From positions 1 to 6,358 of the forward strand of contig CANQXC010000104.1 of assembly GCA_947627785.1 (NCBI GenBank): a stretch of 6,358 nucleotides of DNA. Reading direction: 5' to 3'. The translations under genes were made by a program, and so were the position numbers. Of this stretch, positions 5,347-6,358 are shown in pieces (positions within the stretch are counted from its first letter, which is position 1; the number at the start of each line of letters is the position of its first letter). The stretch comes from an uncultured Clostridia bacterium. Lineage in GTDB: Bacteria > Bacillota > Clostridia > TANB77 > CAG-508. The notes beneath the pieces are model-generated. The model made no database searches. It had not been told where the DNA came from and saw only the letters and a program-made list of their open reading frames with translations.

Positions 5347-5987
5347 CTACATTTTCTCTACGTTTTCCAGTTTGATAACTGGAACTCTATCTATGCCATT
5401 ATCTTTAGCATAGATAAGAAGCGGGAGTCCATCCAATAATCCAATAATTGGTCGGACTTATCAACAATAACTGGATTAGGAAAATGATGATACATCCGAT
5501 AGAATTTTGCAATCCTATTGTACTGTTTTCCTCTATATCCCTCTTCCACTATCAATGAAAAAGAGATAGTATCAATACTCTTCTGAATTACCCATCTTTT
5601 AGGTAACACAAATCCTTTCTTTTTGATTTTTTCGTTTTTTTGATAATAGATACTCCGTAATTTTTTCTTAGTATCTTCATCAACGTTAATAAGATTTTTG
5701 TACTGCTGTTCTGTAAAGTTATTCTTTTCAGAATTACAATGTCCACATGATGGAGCCAAATTGTTTGATATCGTTGGACCTCCTAAATCTTGTGGGTACA
5801 AATGATCCATAGTTATCTCCCTATGAGATAATTTTTTCCCACAGTACCAACACTTTTTGCCTTTATTAGCAATTGATAGTTGGTACATTAACAACCTAAA
5901 ATCTGCATTGGAAGGAATTTTTAGTATCCCATTTTCTATACACTCCTTATCTCCGTATTTGAAATTTGCAGGTAAGTTGATAATCAT
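5347..5987 (-). CDS. HNH endonuclease-like paralogue, C-terminus frameshifted by an 8-bp duplication
   Basis: A paralogue of the neighbouring HNH gene, aligning without gaps from residue 1 to about 95. It has the same C46-x2-C49, D61-H62, N75/N76 and C81-x2-C84, so the nuclease core is complete. The N-terminal KYGDKECIENGILKIPS also matches. As read, the protein is 198 residues and ends at TAG 5391 after LLD-YWMDSR. Removing one copy of a perfect 8-bp tandem repeat (5432-5447) restores LLDGLPLLIYAKDNGIDRV, then PVIKLENVEKM, to TAG at 5349-5347, for 210 residues. This matches the ParB-like tail of the paralogue. The broken form lacks the last beta/helix part of that segment, so cleavage might persist with altered targeting or stability. 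ATG 5987 follows the same leader block and a better promoter than its sibling. Function beyond HNH nuclease is unknown. Confidence 0.87.
5432..5447. repeat. Perfect 8-bp tandem duplication (frameshifting)
   Basis: Plus-strand TCCAATAA occurs twice in direct succession (TTATTGGA twice on the coding strand). One copy gives a continuous frame matching the paralogue; two copies add eight bases and shift the frame. Replication slippage would produce this. Confidence 0.88.
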
Positions 5988-5988
5988 C

Positions 5989-6005
5989 TTGAATTACCAG
6001 CCTTT
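5989..6005 (-). promoter_or_regulatory. Conserved leader block of the right HNH gene
   Basis: This is the same 17 bases, AAAGGCTGGTAATTCAA on the minus strand, as at 5249-5265, again one base before the ATG. Flanking leader sequence differs between the copies (CATAG versus CTTAA just upstream), so the block stands out from its surroundings. Confidence 0.55.
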
Positions 6006-6023
6006 TTAAGATTTAATGTGTAT

Positions 6024-6052
6024 ATTATATAACGAATTTACATAATTTTCAA
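6024..6052 (-). promoter_or_regulatory. Promoter of the right HNH gene
   Basis: The minus strand has TTGAAA (plus 6047-6052), an exact 17-base spacer and TATAAT (plus 6024-6029), 36 bases before the ATG. Five of six and six of six bases match the sigma-A consensus. The -10 region and part of the spacer (TTATGTAAATT) are shared with the left copy. Confidence 0.72.
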
Positions 6053-6060
6053 TGTTTTTT

Positions 6061-6092
6061 ACAAAATTTACTTAGTATTAAGAAAATTTTGT
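6061..6092. repeat. Imperfect inverted repeat upstream of the HNH promoter
   Basis: Arms ACAAAATTT and AAATTTTGT (9 bp), one mismatch, then CTTA/TAAG close a 4-base loop. It sits eight bases upstream of the -35 and 24 bases after the dehydrogenase stop. On the minus strand it is followed by AAAAAA rather than a T-tract, so it is not a standard terminator for the dehydrogenase; an operator is possible. Confidence 0.4.
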
Positions 6093-6115
6093 ATATAATA
6101 ATAACATAATTTGAA

Positions 6116-6358
6116 TTACTTTTTCCTTGTTTGATTTTTGTATACAACCTTCATTGTTAATTTATCTGGAGATAATTTACTTAAAATTCTTAGAATTTTT
6201 ATTTTTATTCCTGGTATTATCATTAATTTTCCTTTTAAAGTATTATCTATTGCATATTTTGCAACATATTCACTAGACAAAGCTTTTAAACTAAATTTTA
6301 CATTTGCTACATTGTTAAAATTAGTTGCAACAGGTCCTGGGCATAATACACTAATTGT
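6116..6358 (-). CDS. C-terminal part of a short-chain dehydrogenase/reductase
   Basis: Only the last 80 residues are in the window; the gene enters from the right edge and ends at TAA 6118-6116. The first visible residues, TISVLCPGPVATNFNNVANV, are the segment just after the Rossmann-fold catalytic Tyr/Lys region of classical SDR enzymes. The CPGPVxTxF motif there contacts the nicotinamide part of NAD(P)H. The rest (SLKALSSEYVAKYAIDNTLKG and IIPGIKIKI) fits the DltE-like group of SDR proteins. The Ser-Tyr-Lys catalytic residues and the glycine-rich cofactor loop lie outside the window, so substrate and cofactor preference cannot be judged. It shares strand with the HNH genes but is separated from them by a strong HNH promoter, and no clear terminator follows it. 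Confidence 0.82.
   Translation of the reverse strand, partial: TISVLCPGPVATNFNNVANVKFSLKALSSEYVAKYAIDNTLKGKLMIIPGIKIKILRILSKLSPDKLTMKVVYKNQTRKK

Noticed and set aside
4600..5987. HNH pair as a group I/II intron-encoded homing endonuclease
   Set aside because: Each gene has its own promoter and terminator between intact genes, and no interrupted host gene or intron structure was recognised.
6055..6092. Intrinsic terminator for the dehydrogenase gene
   Set aside because: On the coding (minus) strand the stem is followed by six A residues, not T, so the polarity is wrong.

Overview
The window is strongly AT-rich, and every gene I can support lies on the minus strand. GGAAGG-type ribosome binding sites, low-GC codon use, a YtvI-type sporulation membrane protein and a complete run of MEP-pathway isoprenoid genes together suggest a low-GC Firmicute of the class Clostridia, possibly an uncultured gut lineage. 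This assignment is inference from gene content and composition.

In transcription order (right to left) the layout is as follows. At 6116-6358 is the C-terminal end of a short-chain dehydrogenase. Next come two tandem transcription units, 5347-5987 and 4600-5247. Each encodes a roughly 210-residue HNH endonuclease-like protein with a ParB-like C-terminal segment, and each has its own promoter, leader and terminator. Then come ispF, ispE and ispD (4444 down to 2297), which run from a good sigma-A-like promoter to a strong intrinsic terminator. Last is a second cluster: a proline-rich hypothetical protein that looks coat-like, a cysteine-rich two-CBS-domain protein and a ytvI-like membrane protein that runs off the left edge.

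IspD, IspE and IspF carry out three consecutive steps of the MEP pathway, from MEP to the 2,4-cyclodiphosphate, so this block is ordinary metabolism, although its IspF is an atypical sequence type. The accessory part is the HNH pair. The two copies align without gaps through the HNH domain. They also share promoter spacing, a 17-nt leader block next to the start codon and the terminator core, so a whole transcription unit appears to have been duplicated.

Three reading frames in 6.4 kb are broken in ways the sequence explains exactly: one extra base in ytvI (near 210), one extra base in the hypothetical gene (near 1701), and a perfect 8-bp tandem duplication in the second HNH gene (5432-5447). 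In each case the repaired frame gives a family-like or paralogue-matching C-terminus. Either the locus is decaying or the assembly has errors; the sequence alone cannot decide. No tRNA, rRNA, CRISPR array, insertion sequence or riboswitch was recognised, and no gene-free stretch exceeds about 150 bases.
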